Part shown: in pieces, positions 13,549 to 14,746 of the stretch
How the letters are laid out: each line of letters starts with the position of its first letter
Position numbering within the stretch: position 1 is the stretch's first letter
From: RPQK01 sp041946865
GTDB lineage: Bacteria; Acidobacteriota; UBA6911; RPQK01
Assembly (NCBI GenBank): GCA_041946865.1
Contig: JBHGBF010000133.1
Coordinates: forward strand, 1 to 14,746
DNA length: 14,746 nucleotides
Reading direction: 5' to 3'
Program-made: the position numbers and the translations under genes
Notes under the pieces: model-generated
Database searches by the model: none
What the model saw: the letters and a program-made list of their open reading frames with translations, nothing else
What the model was told of the DNA's origin: nothing

Positions 13549-14580
13549 ATGAAAAAAAGCTGGGTTGAGGTATCGTCGGACCGCATTGCAGCCAATGTGG
13601 CGGCCATCCGCCGGAGGATCGGAAAGCAGACGGACATCATCGCCGTCGTCAAGGCAAATGCCTATGGCCACGGGGCTGCCGGTACCGCTGTCCGGCTTCG
13701 TGACTCCGGTGTGACATCTTTTGCGGTTGCCACCGTGGAAGAGGCGCTCACGGTGCGTGAGGTCGTCCACGACGCAAGAATCCTGGTGCTGACCGGGTGT
13801 GAGACCGGACAGGAACAAGTCTTCCGGAACAATCATCTCACCGCCTCGGTCTTCGAGCGCGGTCCCGTGCCGGACGTGGACATCGAGCTTAAGATCGATT
13901 CGGGAATGGGTCGGCTGGGCGTTCCTTATGCTCAGGCGCCGGCTCTCCTCGACCAGCTAGGCGACCAGGTGACGGGCGTCTTTTCCCAGTTCGCTTCATC
14001 CGACAGTGATCCGGATTTTACTCGTGCTCAGCTCGACATCTTCCTGGCCGCAACCAGGCGGGTCACGTGCCGCCGCCATATGGCCAACAGCGCCGCCCTG
14101 TGTTTCCCTGCCTCCCATCTCGACGCAGTCCGTCCCGGACTGGCCCTTTACGGCATCGCTTGCTGTCCGGATTTTTCCGACCTGCTTCCGGCCCTGACCT
14201 GGAAAACCAGCGTCCTTTCGCTGAGACAGATGTCGCCGGGCGAGACCGTGGGTTACGGGCGAACGTTCACGATCTCCCGCCCAAGCCTGGTCGCGGTTCT
14301 TCCGGTCGGTTATGCGGACGGCTACAACCGTGCGTTCTCGAACAACGCCGAAGTCAGGGTCCGGGGCGTTCTCGCCCCCGTTATCGGCCGTGTCAGCATG
14401 GATCTGATAAGCGTCGACGTTACCGATGTGCCCGGCATAGCCCACGGGGACGACGTAACCTTGTTGGAAACCGATCCCCAGTCCCCGATTTCCGCTGCCG
14501 CGCTTGCCAGACGGATCGGCACCATCCCGTACGAGCTCCTCACGTCGATTGGGTCCAGGGTAGAACGCGTCTATGTCTGA
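13549..14580 (+). CDS. alr: Alanine racemase (compact form)
   Basis: Alr interconverts L- and D-alanine with PLP, supplying D-Ala for peptidoglycan. The PLP lysine is K35 in AVVKANAYGHG. K115 and R122 lie in LKIDSGMGRLG, where Geobacillus Alr has its carbamylated lysine and its partner. The second catalytic base is Y236 in VGYGRTF; GYADGY and GRVSMD (M284) follow. At 343 residues it is short for the family (about 360-390). Against the Geobacillus enzyme, spacing between the lysine motifs is about 10 residues shorter, where a barrel helix normally lies (NHLTASVFERGPVPDVDIELK). Another 15 or so are missing before Y236. I choose ATG 13549 over ATG 13453, which overlaps the end of dnaB and adds 32 unconserved residues. 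It lies 53 nt after dnaB. Confidence 0.93.
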   Translation: MKKSWVEVSSDRIAANVAAIRRRIGKQTDIIAVVKANAYGHGAAGTAVRLRDSGVTSFAVATVEEALTVREVVHDARILVLTGCETGQEQVFRNNHLTASVFERGPVPDVDIELKIDSGMGRLGVPYAQAPALLDQLGDQVTGVFSQFASSDSDPDFTRAQLDIFLAATRRVTCRRHMANSAALCFPASHLDAVRPGLALYGIACCPDFSDLLPALTWKTSVLSLRQMSPGETVGYGRTFTISRPSLVAVLPVGYADGYNRAFSNNAEVRVRGVLAPVIGRVSMDLISVDVTDVPGIAHGDDVTLLETDPQSPISAAALARRIGTIPYELLTSIGSRVERVYV

Positions 14581-14591
14581 CAGCTTTCAGC
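14581..14591. repeat. Second copy of the CAGCTTTCAG repeat
   Basis: CAGCTTTCAG directly follows the alr stop codon and matches 4982-4991 exactly over 10 bases. With GTCTGA before it, it resembles the heptad-type repeat between the TPR gene and ispE. Only a short piece is present. Confidence 0.35.
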
Positions 14592-14616
14592 TTGTAAGAC
14601 ACCGGTTTTTAAAGCC

Positions 14617-14654
14617 AACGGCCTTCGCCCCAGGCTAACCTGAGTCAGGCCGTT
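14617..14654 (+). terminator. Hairpin after alr, possible terminator
   Basis: AACGGCCT (14617-14624) and AGGCCGTT (14647-14654) are a perfect 8-bp inverted repeat. An inner stem CAGG/CCTG (14631-14634 with 14639-14642) closes a CTAA loop. The hairpin lies just past alr and before a promoter-like sequence, as expected at a transcription-unit boundary. No U-tract follows, so it is not a classical Rho-independent terminator. Confidence 0.45.
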
Positions 14655-14673
14655 ATAGAAGAGGGATATTTAC

Positions 14674-14701
14674 TTGACTCCAGTAACCCCCTACATATTG
14701 C
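14674..14701 (+). promoter_or_regulatory. Possible promoter for the next gene
   Basis: TTGACT at 14674-14679 matches the -35 consensus at five of six positions. A weak -10, TATTGC at 14696-14701, follows with 16-nt spacing; CATATT at 14694-14699 would be only 14 nt away. Either -10 ends 7-9 nt before ATG 14709, the same geometry as the other leaderless-type starts in the window. Confidence 0.3.
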
Positions 14702-14708
14702 GGTTGGA

Positions 14709-14746
14709 ATGGGCGAGTTCGAGCCAAAGCGGCAAATTGTTCGTAG
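14709..14746 (+). CDS. Possible start of a further gene, cut by the window end
   Basis: ATG 14709 opens a frame MGEFEPKRQIVR that is still open at the last base. The sequence is too short to identify. It is supported only by the promoter-like sequence just upstream and the position after the alr hairpin. Confidence 0.25.
   Translation, partial: MGEFEPKRQIVR

Noticed and set aside
14641..14730. tRNA-like GTTCGAGCC near the window end
   Set aside because: The bases around it do not form a T stem, and no acceptor or anticodon arm can be drawn.

Overview
The window is a GC-rich bacterial chromosome segment with every recognised gene on the + strand. It reads as a housekeeping region: ispE, prs, rplY (CTC/TL5-type L25), pth, rpsF, rpsR, rplI, dnaB and alr, preceded by two secreted proteins. 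Three things suggest an Acidobacteriota-like soil or environmental bacterium: the gene order, a long exported TPR protein next to ispE, and a secreted beta-propeller protein ending in tandem beta-sandwich repeats. This assignment is inferred from layout and protein style; no phylogeny was run.

Layout. 123-2921 encodes a secreted beta-propeller protein with four C-terminal repeats. 3079-4911 encodes an exported protein made almost entirely of about 16 TPRs. 5013-7772 holds ispE (isoprenoid precursor kinase), prs (PRPP synthase) and rplY. 7779-8339 is pth. 8388-10388 is an integral membrane protein clearly homologous to membrane pyrophosphatases (HppA), but with most of its pyrophosphate/Mg-binding aspartates replaced. 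10524-11959 is the rpsF-rpsR-rplI ribosomal operon, 12131-13495 is dnaB, and 13549-14580 is a compact alanine racemase. The last 166 bases hold an inverted repeat, a possible promoter and perhaps the first codons of another gene. No gene-free stretch exceeds 300 bases. I saw no tRNA, rRNA, CRISPR array or transposase.

Main points of interest. (1) The HppA-like protein keeps the family fold signatures and its C-terminal catalytic loops, but both N-terminal Asp motifs are lost. It looks like a pseudo-pyrophosphatase or a repurposed pump, and it lies inside a translation operon. (2) The prs-rplY junction appears to have been split by an 81-bp element with 12-bp inverted arms, flanked by exact 11-bp direct repeats that duplicate the Shine-Dalgarno. 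(3) Several genes (123, 3079, 5013, 12131) have a -10-like hexamer ending only 7-9 nt before the start codon and no Shine-Dalgarno, as expected for leaderless mRNAs; several genes inside the operons have well-spaced Shine-Dalgarno sequences instead. (4) A 38-codon ORF with a near-perfect Shine-Dalgarno overlaps the start of dnaB out of frame.

How the genes work together: ispE feeds isoprenoid synthesis, prs feeds nucleotide, His and Trp synthesis, rplY/pth/rpsF/rpsR/rplI serve the ribosome and peptidyl-tRNA recycling, dnaB drives replication forks, and alr supplies D-Ala for peptidoglycan. It is a growth-related cluster with one unexplained membrane protein in the middle.
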